Shown: piece after piece, positions 21,269 through 32,520 of the stretch
How the letters are laid out: each line of letters opens with the position of its first letter
Numbering within the stretch: the stretch's first letter is position 1
Assembly: GCA_036346375.1 (NCBI GenBank)
Contig: CM070511.1
Coordinates: 13,950,001 to 14,014,000 of the forward strand
Direction of reading: 5' to 3'
DNA: 64,000 nucleotides
Source: Guadua angustifolia
Taxonomy: Eukaryota > Streptophyta > Magnoliopsida > Poales > Poaceae
The notes under the pieces: generated by a model
Seen by the model: only the letters and a program-made list of their open reading frames with translations
Told to the model about the DNA's origin: nothing
The model's database searches: none
Position numbers and translations under genes: made by a program

Positions 21269-23897
21269 TGTCGGGACCCGAATATGCAAATCCGGACCCT
21301 CTGTGTATTCAGCACTAGTCCAGGATCGCGCTAGTGCACACAGTCTCAACATTGGTACATATCACAGACATAACCAACGAAATAATAAGTATTTTAATTA
21401 AATACTCAAACTAGTTGATTGACCTTATGGTCAAGTTACAAAATCGCCTCGCAGGCTTAAGACTTATTAAAATATTCAAATGCAGCAGAATCAAAATAAA
21501 CTCGTGGCGACAACCAATTTGCCACAGGCAACTGACTGGGCTCGCTCCCTAGTTCGTCGGCTCCTCCTGGTACTCCTCCTGAGCAGGGGTTGCTTCTTCT
21601 TCAACTGAAGTTGTGTTGTTGTGGGGTGAGTACTTTGAGCACTCAGCAAGTCATGCACAGAATGCAATGCTAATAGGCTACATGCATGGTTTAGTACAAA
21701 GGGTAGGCTATGGTTCATGTGCAGTACAGCATTCAAGATAAACAGTAGTAATTTGCAAAGCAGTAAATCAGTAGTAGGAATAGTAGCTTTCACAAACATT
21801 TCAATTGTAAATCATTTTTCCATCCTAAGTCAAATTCATCATCACCAACCCAAGCATTTTCCATAAACAAGTCATTTTCATGAAAATCTAACCCTTGATC
21901 AGAATCACGGCGATGCTCAATATCGTGAAACACGGCTATTCGAATAGGTTGTACACTTTGCGAGGTTATACACTTTACCCACAAGATACAAATAAAAACC
22001 ACCAAGGCAAATAACCGTAACAAAGCCTTTCCAAAGTTCCGTCTAAACCAGTCTTGCCGCTAAGGTTTCAACACCGGAGGGATGGTTACCACACCTGGGC
22101 CCCCTCTTGCGCCATGTGAGTTCTCACCCGCTCCTCCGGCCCCACACCACCACGCAGATACCAAAGAATAGATTTCCCGGTTTACTCAGCTAGGTCCGTC
22201 CCATTCACGGAGCTTGTGGTTGTATGAAAGACTTCAGTTCAAATGCTCGCAAGGTTAAGTCCTTAGTCGGCCGAGGCAAGACTAACCAAGAATGACCTTA
22301 AATATCCAAAACCAATAAAACCAAATCGACCAGCCAGTTGCCACTCTTGGCCCACTGAAAACAATCTTGCCACATGCCTCAGTCTAAATCATTTTCCCAC
22401 CCCGGTTCTTTACCATTGCACCACGTGCCATCATCAACTCAATAACACATGTCTCATTCACAAAATACATTCCATATCTCATTAAGTCAATATTAACTTT
22501 GGTATTCCAAAATCATGAAATTTCCACGTGGCAGGGCTAAGCATACTACTTACGGTCTACTCAACCCATGTTGGCCAATAATTAATGTCCAACTATTAAT
22601 CCACAACCTAGGGTGACAAATGATTCATGGCCTACAATTATATACGACAAGGTGGCATAAAGCAACTAGGCATTTAACTAATCCCAAAATTCATTCAAAC
22701 CAATTTTTACTAAATTAGCATGCAATAAATTAAATCAAAATAATTTTTCTATGATAGGTTCAACATGATCAAACACAACTTGCCTTCAAAAAGTACTGAT
22801 TCTAGCTCCTGAGCTTGCTCCTGGGTCAGAACTTCTCCCTCGAAACCTTCGGGTACTTGAATGTCTACGTGTATCGTAAACACAAAACAATAAAATAAAT
22901 AAACAGTAGACAAACAGTGCTCAAAAATTCAAATAAAATTCATAAACAGAAAGATCACAATTTTAAAAATTTATACGAATTGGAATCACTCAAATCGGAG
23001 TTAAAACGCAAAAGTTATAAGCATTTGAAGTTTCAAAATATATTTAAAATCAATATTCCGAATTAAATAAATATTTTCTTTTCGGGAAACTACTTATTGC
23101 GTCATCTTTGACACGTGTCGCCACCAGAGAGTGACACGTAGCCTTGCTGACGTCATCCCTGACCGGCCCGTCTTGACGTCAAGATAGCGTCATCGTGGCG
23201 TCGATGAGGCTCGCCATCTGGCTGACAAGTGGGTCCCACCGTGACGTCACACGCGCTGAGTCCGACGGTGCCACTGGCGATGGCGGAGGATGGACGGCGG
23301 CGGGCGAGCGTCAAAGAATCACGGCGGATGGTTTGGGACTTGGCGAGCTCGTCTGCGGCGAGGGCGCGTCTCGGGCGACGTCGGCGGTGTCTGCACTGGA
23401 GTCTTGCGCGAGTGGGGATCACAACCCGTGGCGGCGCAATAAATAGCCCCTCGGCGTCTCGTGAAAGCGCGAAACCGAGGCCCACACTGCAGTCTTGGCC
23501 AGGCGTCCGTGGTGATTCGGATAGAAGCGACGTGGCGCATCGTGGACCGTCGGATGAAGATCGGACGGCCACTGCGCTAGGGTTTTTCCGGAACGGGCCG
23601 CACAGTGTTCGGCCCAACACTGTTCATCCGACTTTTAATCTTTTTCCGATTAAAATAATTCTTGAAATTAAAATAATTCATTTGGGGCATTAAAAATACC
23701 AAAAAAATTCTGGAAAAATTCTCAAAAATATTTTAGGACATTTGTGACTCAAATAAAATATTTCCAACAAAATTTTATTTTAAATTTTCTATTATTTAAT
23801 TAATTTGATAAATGGCTTAATTCAAAATAAATCCAAATATTACCAAAAACTCAAAATACCATTTAAATGCAAGAAAAGCAAAAATTGGGGTGTTACA
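21269..23897 (-). repeat. 3' LTR of the minus-strand Tekay element (2629 bp)
   Basis: On the minus strand it begins TGTAACACCCC (23897) and ends CGGGTCCCGACA (21269), with TG...CA ends. It abuts the polypurine tract at 23898. On the minus strand a TATA-like CTATTTATT lies at 23439-23446, a likely promoter element. The plus-strand GC-rich frames at 23153-23693 are shadows of the LTR promoter region. Confidence 0.85.
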
Positions 23898-23912
23898 AAC
23901 CTCCCCCCCTTA
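23898..23912 (-). promoter_or_regulatory. Polypurine tract of the minus-strand Tekay element
   Basis: On the minus strand the sequence TTAAGGGGGGGAGGTT directly precedes the LTR start TGTAACA. Such purine runs prime plus-strand DNA synthesis in LTR retrotransposons. Confidence 0.85.
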
Positions 23913-23933
23913 ACGGAATCTCGACCCCAAGAT

Positions 23934-24203
23934 TCAGGGCTGACTAAGGAATAGGTTTGGAAATTCCTTCTTCAGATCTTCTTCACGCTCCCAGGTTGCA
24001 TCGCTCTCGGAATGGTTACTCCACTGAACTCTGCAGAAGCGGGTCGATTTATTTCTCGTTTCTCGATCCCTTGTGTCTAAGATTTTCACCAGGTACTCTT
24101 TATAAGTCAAATCCTCCTGCAGCTCGACCGACTCTAACGGCATCTGCTCTTCTGGCACTCGGAGACATTTCTTTAATTGTGACACATGGAACACATCATG
24201 CAC
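23934..24203 (-). pseudogene. Integrase C-terminus with chromodomain (Tekay)
   Basis: Minus-strand frame of 89 codons starting MHDVFHVSQLKKC, the linker found before the chromodomain in plant chromoviruses. It continues through YLVKILDTRDRETRNK and VQWSNHSESDATWEREEDL. The tyrosine and tryptophan-rich pattern fits the CHD-type chromodomain fused to integrase, which in chromoviruses guides integration to marked chromatin. The frame ends about 23 bp before the polypurine tract. It is not in frame with the upstream integrase pieces (24321 onward). Confidence 0.8.
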
Positions 24204-24930
24204 ACCTGCTAAAGACTGCGGTAACTCTAGCTGATACGCTACTTCACCTCTACGACTTAGGATCTTGAATGGGCCAACATACCTTGGCGCTAACTTCCCT
24301 TTGGTGTGAAACCTCTTAACTCATTTGAGTGGGGTAACTCTGAGATACACAAAATCTTCAGGCTCAAAGCTCAAATCCCTGCGGCGATTATCGGCATAAC
24401 TCTTCTGCCTTGATTGCGCAATTTTCGATCTTTCCCTGATCATGGCTATCTGCTCTTCAGCTTCTCGAAGTATATCCGGCCCAAACATATGACGTTGTCC
24501 GGTCTCATTCCAGTTCAACGGCGTTCGACAGGGTCTTCCATATAGCGCTTCGAATGGCGACATCTGCAAACTTGCCTGGTAACATTGTTGTAGCTGAACT
24601 CGGCATATGGCAAACACTTATCCCACGAAGTTGTATAAGCCAATGCACATGCCCTCAACATGTCCTCCAGTATCTGATTAACTCTTTCCGTTTGCCCATC
24701 ATGCATGGGTGATATGCGTCTTGAAGTTCAGACGGTGCCTAGAGCCTCATGCAACTTATCCCAAAATCTTGAGGTAAAGCGGTACCTCGTCTGATACAAT
24801 TTTCTTGAACTCCGTGTAGACATACAATTCTTGACATATACAAATCTGCTAAGCGGTCCCCAGTATGTAGTCTTCCTTTGGTATGAAGTGGGCGACCTTT
24901 GTCAAACGGTCCACTATAACCCATATGGAG
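24204..24930 (-). pseudogene. Integrase catalytic and C-terminal region, frame-broken (Tekay)
   Basis: Pieces in different minus-strand frames cover integrase: 24515-24706 holds MHDGQTERVNQILEDM, which contains the third catalytic acidic residue (Glu in GQTERVNQ), and 24321-24617 holds SPFEALYGRPCRTPLNW and YADNRRRDLSFEPEDFVYL. The second catalytic Asp block (SDRGTQF in relatives) is damaged near 24800. Several short indels separate the pieces, so no functional protein is possible as written. Some of these indels may be sequence errors. Confidence 0.75.
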
Positions 24931-25785
24931 TCATACCGTCAGGGTCCTCGGTGACCCGATAATGAAGTCCATTCCGATTTCCTCCCATTTCCACTCGGGT
25001 ATCTTCGGTATTTGTAGTAGTCCTGCGGCCTTTGATGCATTGCTTTGACTCTTTGGCATATGTCGCTGTATGACATGCTCCGCGACTTCACGCTTCATGC
25101 TTAGCCACCAAAATCTTTCCTTCAGGTCTTGATACATCTTAGCGCTTCCCGGATAAATAGAGTACTTGGAGTCATGAGCTTCCTCCAGAATCAGCTGTTT
25201 CAGTTCCTTCTTGTGCGGTACGCAAATGCGCTTCTTGATCCACAATGTACCTTGCTCATCCAGCTTGAAATCCTTTGCTTTGCCTTCCTCCATTTTAGAC
25301 TTAATCCTCTGAATCTTGACATCGTCCTTCTGTCCTTCCCGAATCTGATTTTCCAGGGTAGGCTTCACTTCTAGTGTGGCTAAAAATCCTTTAGGTACAA
25401 CCTCCAGCTTCAGCTTCTGAAATTCCTTGCATAACTCTACCTGGTTTCCTCCCACCAACATGTTCACCGAATGGCTCTTTCGGCTTAAAGCATCTGCCAC
25501 CACATTGGCTTTCCCGGGGTGATAATGAATCCCCAGATTGTAATCCTTGATTAGTTCCAACCATCTCCTCTGCCTCATGTTCAGGTCCGATTGTGTAAAT
25601 ATATATTTAAGACTCTTATGGTCCGTGTACACCTCACATCTGTTCCCAATTAGATAGTGTCGCCATAACTTCAAGGCGTGTACCACGGCTGCTAATTCCA
25701 AATCATGCGTCGGATAGTTCTCTTCATGCGGCCTCAACTGCCTTGATGCATATGCAACGACCTTTACGTTACAGATAACACGCAT
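24931..25785 (-). pseudogene. RNase H and integrase N-terminus (Tekay)
   Basis: A 284-codon minus-strand frame. The N-terminal half is retroelement RNase H (VVAYASRQLRPHEENYPTHD, VYTDHKSLKYIFTQ, HPGKANVVADALSRK). The second half enters the integrase zinc-finger region (EEAHDSKYSIYPGSAKM, ERFWWLSMKREVAEHV). The CxxC half of the finger, present in the plus-strand copies as LCDVC, is altered here to a scrambled stretch. The frame then reaches the first catalytic Asp region (EEIGMDFIIGSPR). The join to RT upstream overlaps and is frame-shifted by a short indel near 25775. Confidence 0.85.
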
Positions 25786-26531
25786 CCTAGTCCTTGGCGC
25801 GATGCATCACAGTATATATCAAAGCTCTGGCTTAAATCCGGTAGAACTAACACTGGTGCCGTTGTCAAGCATTTCTTCAACTCCTGAAAACTCCGCTCAC
25901 ATTCCGGCGTCCATGCAAACTTCTTCTCCTTCTTCAACAGTTGCGTAAGAGGTCTCGCAATCGTTGAGAATCCTTCAATAAATCGATGGTAATAACCGGC
26001 CATTCCAAGAAAACTACGAATTTGAGTCACCGTCTTGGGTGGCTCCCAATGCAACACTGCTTCCACCTTACTTGGATCAACTGCGACTCCTTCGGCAGTC
26101 ACCACATGACCAAGAAATTCCACCTTGTTCTTCCAGAAGTCACACTTGCTAAACTTAGCGAAAAGTTGCTGCTCTCTTAACTTCCCCAGAACTAGCTTCA
26201 GATGTTCGACGTGCTCTTCTCTCGTCTTGGAGTAGACTAAAATGTCATCTATGAACACAACAACAAACTTGTCCAGGTATTCCATGAAAACCTTGTTCAT
26301 CATGTTCATGAAATATGCAGGTGCATTTGTCAAACCAAAAGACATAACGTAAACTTCGTAGTGCCCATATCTTGACGAAAATGCGGTCTTGGCATCCTCC
26401 GATCTAATCTTCAGTTGGTGATATCCTGATCGTAGGTCAATCTTGGAGAAAACTCCGGCTCCTCTCAACTGATCAAATAGGTTATCGATCCTGGGTAATG
26501 GGTACTTATTCTTTATAGTGACTTCATTCAA
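25764..26531 (-). pseudogene. Reverse transcriptase (Tekay)
   Basis: 255 codons on the minus strand spanning RT fingers and palm: EVTIKNKYPLPRIDNLFDQL, FSKIDLRSGYHQLKI (first catalytic Asp), MSFGLTNAPAYFMN, and the FIDDILVYSK active site. The connection domain follows, ending at YCDASRQGLGCVL, the start of RNase H. The frame begins late, since the fingers segment upstream (26532-26836) is frame-broken. At the RNase H boundary the Gln codon is intact here, whereas the plus-strand copy carries TAG at 62410. Confidence 0.85.
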
Positions 26532-26836
26532 AGCTCATAATCCACACACATCCGATAACTCCCATCCTTCTTTTGACAAAGCGAACCGGTGCTCCCCATG
26601 GTGACCAATTTGGTCCGATAAATCCCTTATCCATTAACTCCTCAATCGCTTCTTCATTTCCACCACTCATCGGTTGACATCCGATAAGGTCTCTTAGCTA
26701 TCGGGCTGTTCGGTACTAACTCGATTACAAACTCTATGTCCTGTCTGGTGGCAACCTGTAAATCCTCTGAAATACATTGGGTATTTTCGACAAGCTGATA
26801 CATCTTCTCTGTTGACGGCCTCCACACTATTGACCA
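26532..26836 (-). pseudogene. Protease-RT connector, frame-broken (Tekay)
   Basis: Equivalent to the plus-strand segment at about 61330-61670. Recognisable bits include YPMYFRGFTGCHQTGHRV, a scrambled version of the region around the conserved PGxPPDR block. Several short indels destroy the frame. Confidence 0.6.
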
Positions 26837-27436
26837 TTAGCTGTCCATCCCGAGCGGCGGTTGTTGAAACTCTATTTTTCTCCCACAAGGACTCTCGACT
26901 GATATGACTCTTCGTCCACAGTCTAATACAACCTTGTGTTTAGACAACCAGTCCATTCCCAAAATAACATCTAGGGTCTGGGTATCTAACACCACTAAGT
27001 TTGCTAGGAACTCTGTTCCATCTATAAGCAACTTTACTCCAAAACATCCTACATCAGATCGGAGTTCTGATCCCGGGGATTGTACTACCAATACATGCCT
27101 AAGGTTCACCATTTTCAACCCATTGTTCACAGCAAAAATCCGGGATATAAACGAATGTGAAGCTCCAGAATCAAATAAAACTGTTGGTAGGTGCGATCCA
27201 ACTCCTGTAGGTAAGTCGAGCAATCGCCTCATCGCCAGACGCGATGTCTCTGGATCCCAAAGATCAAATGGCGACCTCTGGCGGTGATGCGGATGGGACG
27301 ACTTCGCCCTCGCCCTATCCAGAGCATAAACCGTGATGGTGACATCCTGGCAATATCCGATCCTGCACACTACAAGAGTCCCCGGTGAGATCGGCTGTCG
27401 TAACCTCCAAGCGGCTGCATCATCGCCAAAGCTCAT
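26837..27436 (-). pseudogene. orf0 remnant fused in frame to retroviral-type aspartic protease
   Basis: A 199-codon open frame. Residues about 20-70 (VTITVYALDRARAK, RQRSPFD) match the extra upstream ORF of the plus-strand copy (VKVIVYARDRGRAN, CQRSTFE at 58850-58940). From about residue 84 the frame is protease: LFDSGASHSFIS with catalytic Asp at residue 89, then VILGMDWLSKHK. The whole gag gene that should separate the two is gone, so this is a deletion fusion. The protease normally processes Gag-Pol. The element would need gag in trans. The fusion keeps one long open frame, which is odd in an otherwise frame-broken copy. Confidence 0.8.
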
Positions 27437-27674
27437 GGCGTACCCTCCAAAGCGCTCACCAAAGAGGGATCATCCTCATCGCCAAAGGACACTCACGTGA
27501 AACTCGGATATTTTAAAACAAAGCGAAGGCGTGATAAATTCAGCAAGGGGTATGAAAAGAGAGAAGGGATAAGTCGAGATTGCATTATCATCTTGGCACT
27601 TTTTAACTTCTTAGAAAATAGTTTTATCCTCACTACGACCATTCTAACTAAGGGCCGATCCTACGATCGGTATG

Positions 27675-27685
27675 GCTCGATACCA
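27675..27685 (-). promoter_or_regulatory. Primer-binding site of the minus-strand Tekay element
   Basis: On the minus strand GAGGTGGTATCGAGC follows the LTR end. TGGTATCGAGC resembles the common plant initiator tRNA-Met site TGGTATCAGAGC. The plus-strand copy has the identical string at 58510-58520. Confidence 0.8.
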
Positions 27686-27689
27686 CCTC

Positions 27690-28812
27690 TGTCGAGACCG
27701 AATATGCAAATTCGGACCCTCTGTGTATTCAGCACTAGTCGAGGATCGCTAGTGCACACAGATCTCAACATTGGTACATATCACAAACATAACCAGCGAA
27801 ATAATAAGTACTTTAATTAAATACTCAAACTAGTTGATTGACCTTATGGTCAAGTTACAAAAGATCGCCTCATGAGGAAGACTTATTAAAATATTCAAAT
27901 GCGATTGGAATCAAAATAAACTCGTGGCGCCAACCAATTTGCCACGAGCAATCGACTGGGCTCGCTCCTAGTTAAATCGGCTCCTCTGGTACTCCTCCTG
28001 GCGCGGGGTTGCTTCTTCTTCAAGCTGAAGTTGTGTTGTTGTGGGGTGAGTACTTTGAGCACTCAAAGAAGTCATGCCTGAGAATGCAACGCTAATAGGC
28101 TACATGCATGGTTTAGTACAAAGGGTAGGCTATGGTTCATGTGCAGTACAACATTCAAGATAAACAGTAGTAATTTGCAAAGCAGTAAATCAGTAGTAGG
28201 AATAGTAGCTTTCACAAACATTTCAATTGTAAATCATTTTTCCATCCTAAGTCAAATTCATCATCACCAACCCAAGCATTTTCCATAAACAAGTCATTTT
28301 CATGAAAATCTAACCCTTGACTGTAATCACCGAGCGATGCTCAATACAGTGAAACACGGCTATTCGAATAGGTTGTACACTCTGCGGAGGTTATACACTT
28401 TACCCACAAGATCGGTCCAAATTCCACAAGGCAAATAACCGTAACAAAGCCTTTCCAAAGTTCCGTCTAAATCGATCTTGCCGCTAAGGTTTCAACCTTT
28501 GGAGGGTGGTTACCACACCCTGGGCCCCTCTTCGCCATGTGAGTTCTCACCGCTCCTCTGGGCCCCACACCACCAAGTACCAAAGAATAGATTTCCCGAT
28601 TTACTCGGCTAGGTTCGTCCCATTACGGAGCTTGTGGTTGTATGAAAGACTTCAGTTCAAATGCTGCAAAGGTTAAGTCCTTAGTCGATAGAGGCAAGAC
28701 TAACCAAGAATGACCTTAAATATCCAAAACCAATAAAACCAAATACGACCGCCCAGTTGCCACTCTTGGCCCACCAGAAACAATCTTGCCACATGCCTCA
28801 GTCTAAATCATT
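27690..28812 (-). repeat. Truncated 5' LTR of the minus-strand Tekay element
   Basis: Matches the 3' LTR from 21269 to about 22393, then stops abruptly at 28812. AT-rich stretches between the two LTRs are nearly identical over 100 bp or more, whereas short GC-rich or C-N-G motifs differ by clustered substitutions and indels. About 1.5 kb of the LTR, including its promoter, is absent. Confidence 0.85.
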
Positions 28813-30560
28813 CATCCAATGGCCTAGCGGCGACATCTCCTGTCGCCCTTACATCATGCAACAACATGACGATCGATTAAGCCTATTGTATCGCCGTCGT
28901 CGATTGGCTACCAAATCAGCGATCGTCTGACGAGACTCCACTTGATGAACATAATGTTGACCTCTTTCTGCCCATTCCTCTCCGTGAAGGGTTCATACAA
29001 AACAAAAGAAAGGCAAGGGCAAACAAAAGAAAGAAAGGCAAGAACAAGTCGACTATCCATCTGTTGAGTTGGCTAAAAAATACAAGCTAGGAGAGCCGTT
29101 ACTAACGAAAGGCAGCGTAACTTCATAGTATACCTTGCCAACAATTGCATAAGTGGTACACCCAAGAAGCTTGAAAGCCGAGGCGTGAGCGTACAACAAG
29201 TATCGGCGTTAAGTTCAAGTATGAACATCTATTCAACGACTTCGTGGGGGCTTCTTCACGATCGATTTTCTGGACTTGTTCCATCTCTACAACCTCGGCG
29301 CCCTCGGCCGCACTCAAAAGATGCTGGACCTTGTAAGTGTGTGCTATCACGGTCTACATTAGTCTAATAGTGATAATTGTCCTCCAATATATATATAATT
29401 AGCCTTTGTATATATAGATACATGCAAGCTGGAAGCGACACATGCGAAACTATCGATCGGTTTCCTCGACCCACATATAGTCTCAAAGCAAACAATGGAT
29501 CTGGATATAAACATGGTCAAGAAATACGTGATAGAGGCATTGCTAGCACAAAAAGATAAAGAATTCATACTTATACCCCACAACCCAGGGTACGTAAGTG
29601 CTACCACATGCTATACTTTGGTCTGTACCGTGCACACAACTCTGTTTCATTCATTGTCTATTGTGATATACCTGTGTAGGTTTCACTGGGTTCTAATTGT
29701 AATTGAACCAGCCACAAACCGGGTTAAGTACCTTGATTCCGGACGTGGCGAAAACCACGACTTGACACCTATCGCAAAATTACTCACCAGGTAATCACGT
29801 TTCCTACGTACAATGTTGTGTAAGTTGTTCCAGGTTTATATTGCTATTGGAATGGCTTAGGCTAACCTTTTGCAATCTTGTAGAGTGTTCAAACACGTGA
29901 AAGATTGGACTAAACTCTGACATGATTTGAACTTTCCGGTATCCGCTATACACAACAATTCTATATCAAACCCGTAATAGTGACTCTAGAACTAACAGTA
30001 GGTTTTATTTGCGATGCCACCGGCAAGGTCGGAAATAACCTATGTGGATTTTATGTTTGCTACAACATGCAAACCATAAATAAGCTAAAAAATGTAGCGA
30101 TCAGTTAAAAGCTGCGTTGGTAGAGGCCCATTTGAGCAGCATTAGAGGAAAGTTTGTTTCTTCACGCTCACCGAAGTAATACATAAAAAGTAGCGTTCCA
30201 CATGACTGATAACTTCAGAGTTGTACAATTGTCAAATGGTATTCATTAATTGAAAAATATGTCAAAAACTTGCGGTTATTCTTGTTTATGCGATTCATTG
30301 TATTGTCACATGATATTATCCTTAATACATATTTGCTCATCTTGAATGCAACAACTTAACAATGTCTTGCTTGTTGGAACTAGATGTTTTCCTACACCCT
30401 CGTGAGAACCTCCATTATTTATGGTTTGTTGTTCGAAATTTCCATCTACTTAGGTATTCCTGCATCAATATTTACGAGACACGGCTAGTTATAGATGTTG
30501 TAATTGAATATCTGCACTTCCTATATGCATTGAGGCAACAGTTTGTCCGATCAGGATAGA
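28813..30560 (+). pseudogene. Ulp1-like cysteine protease gene fragment of a DNA transposon
   Basis: Exon-like pieces in order: 29252-29332 (IDFLDLFHLYNLGALGR, ending at a GTAAGT donor); about 29428-29590 (FLDPHIVSKQTMDLD, LAQKDKEFILIPHNPG); 29680-29790 (FHWVLIVIEPATN with the catalytic His, VKYLDSGRG with the catalytic Asp); and about 30010-30090 (GNNLCGFYVCYNM, catalytic Cys codon TGT at 30043-30045). This His-Asp-Cys arrangement is the C48/Ulp1 fold, often carried by plant CACTA and Mutator-like elements. A Lys-rich leader with YPSVELAKKYKLGEPL lies at about 29050-29115. In-frame stops separate several pieces. No transposon terminus was identified on either side. Confidence 0.7.
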
Positions 30561-32520
30561 CTTAAAATATAAACATTTGTAGCGCTTTTTCTCCCTTCTT
30601 ATGATAATGTTGATGGAACTCGACTAATAAATCAACCAAGACCGTGGCGGCATGGCGGCGACGCAACCACGGTCTTCTCCATTGAACCGGACACACTAGA
30701 GTGTGTGATTTGCTTCATGCCATACTGAAGTGGCTGCTTGCAGGTCACCGTAGTGCCACGATCTTGAGTGTGCCGGACGACATGCTCTTATGCGGCGTCA
30801 CCGTCGTGCTACGGTGGGAGAACATGGTACTTTGGTAAAAATTGTAGATGTACTTGATAGATTACTTTAGGCAGGGTAATTAAAGATTGAACAAATGTGA
30901 TTGCAAGTTGGGTCTTCCATGCCCGGAAGGACTTTGGAACACCCGACTTGAATGGAGAAGAGGAGCGGGAGGAAGCTGATGGATAGTGGTACGCGGAAGA
31001 AGACAGCCTTATCTATAACCAAGGATCATGCCGCTCGCCGGGCTCATGCCGCCGATCCCCGCCGGCCTGGACTTCCCTTCATCGGCCCGGCCACTCGCCG
31101 ATGTGGAGCCCGCGGAGCGCCTGAGGATCGTCAGGCTGCTGCCGCCGATGGACTCCACCGGCCTCGCCCGTAGTCTGCCGCCATGCGCATCCCACGATCG
31201 GGGCGCACCTCCCCCGCCCGTCGGACGCGGGCAGCGGCCACTCATCCCGGACACCTCAAGTCCGGGTGCGAAGAAGGCCCGCCACGTGGGCGAAACCTCC
31301 GCCGCCACCAGCCCAAGGGTGGCGGCGGCTTCACTGAAGGCGATCGCCGCGCGCCCCATTGCAACATCGGCTGCCGCGCCGCCGCTGCCGGCGCGAACAT
31401 CTTCACCTCCGGCGTTGCACCGCCGCCACGGTGCCAATACGTGCGCCGGCTCAACGACGACGGCGCTAGCTGCCATGGCGCCCGCTCCTTCTCCAATTCC
31501 TCCTGTGGCACCGATCCCATCCTCCATGGCGAGCTTCAGCTTGAGGGCGACGCCAAGGGCGGCCCCTCAAGATGCTTCAAAGACGCAGCGCCGCTGCAGT
31601 GCGGGGCGGCGGAGACTCCGTTCAAACGCCGCCATTGCCGCCACCGCGAAACCGGCAAGAACCGGCCTGGCTCAACCGCCCCGCCAACTCGCCCCCGCCG
31701 CCACCACGCCCGGCCAAGCCGCCACATCGAGCTCTTCCACAGGCTCGGCAATCTACTGACACACTCGGCGCTTCTCGCACGGCCACCGAACACGGAGCAG
31801 ACGTCGAGGCAACCGACGAGGCCATTGACGAGTTGACGGGAGCGGGTGAGGGCGACGCGGCGATGGCGAAAAAGACCACGCGACATACAGGCTTGCTATC
31901 GGCGTGAGTGAGGAGAACCTCAGTCTGGTGATCGCCTCAAGCGCAACGACCACCATGCTCAAGAGGGCTTTCCAGTAGCATCAAGCGATGCACGGAACCT
32001 TTGGGTGTGGTCTTTGGAGACGCCCTCGGAGACACCGCCTGCGATGCGCCTCTGCGACCAACCAGGGCGCGGAGGCACTCTGAGATTGCTTTCGCCGCCC
32101 TAGCCGCACGCTCCACCGGGGAGGGGCAAGAGGTCGCGGCGGTGGCTCGCAAGCCGTCTTGGCATCTTTGGGCGGCCGTGGCGCCTCCACGGATCCGATG
32201 GTGGCGGTGGAGACCCAGGCATTGTGGGGAAACGCCGCCCGGTGAGACGCAGCGTTCAGCGGTTGCGAATACTTGGCAGACATTTGCATGTGCGAGAGCG
32301 GTCATGGATATCTCCACCGGTGGCGGAGGAAGCGAGCGTCGGCGACATCGGCGTGGCGACAGTGAAGGGCGAACCGACGCCTCGCTTTCTTTTGTTTTTG
32401 TTTCTTTTGTTGATCAACGGCTTTGCCTGTATAAACACTTTAACAAATTTTAGTCGTACCGAATGTTTTCTGGTTTTACCTTAACGCTTGCCTGCTGTGA
32501 TTGTGTGATATTGCATGCTG
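30560..32520 (+). other. GC-rich segment with coding-like composition, origin unknown
   Basis: GC content rises sharply from about 31000 to 32370, and several frames stay open on both strands, the longest being 31028-31759 plus (243 codons, Pro/Ala/Ser-rich with PPIP and APAPSPIPPV runs). No conserved domain is recognisable. At 32380-32460 the sequence turns T-rich, which could be the 3' part of a LINE or of a gag-like gene. The low-complexity composition makes long frames expected by chance. I do not assign a product. Confidence 0.3.

Larger units (their letters stand above)
21269..28812 (-). mobile_element. Ty3/gypsy Tekay-type chromovirus retrotransposon, internally deleted
   Basis: Read on the minus strand, the order is a truncated 5' LTR (27690-28812), a primer-binding site, an orf0 remnant fused to protease, RT, RNase H, integrase, chromodomain, polypurine tract and 3' LTR (21269-23897). 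The internal region is only 3.8 kb because gag and most of orf0 are missing. Clade assignment rests on the chromodomain-like C-terminus and on close pol similarity to the plus-strand copy at 58505-64000. It inserted into, or replaced, the right end of the CACTA element. The 5' LTR stops at 28812, where unrelated DNA begins. Confidence 0.85.

Noticed and set aside
23153..23693. Overlapping GC-rich ORFs of up to 155 codons on both strands
   Set aside because: They lie in the promoter part of the Tekay LTR; the composition makes long chance frames likely and no domain is visible.
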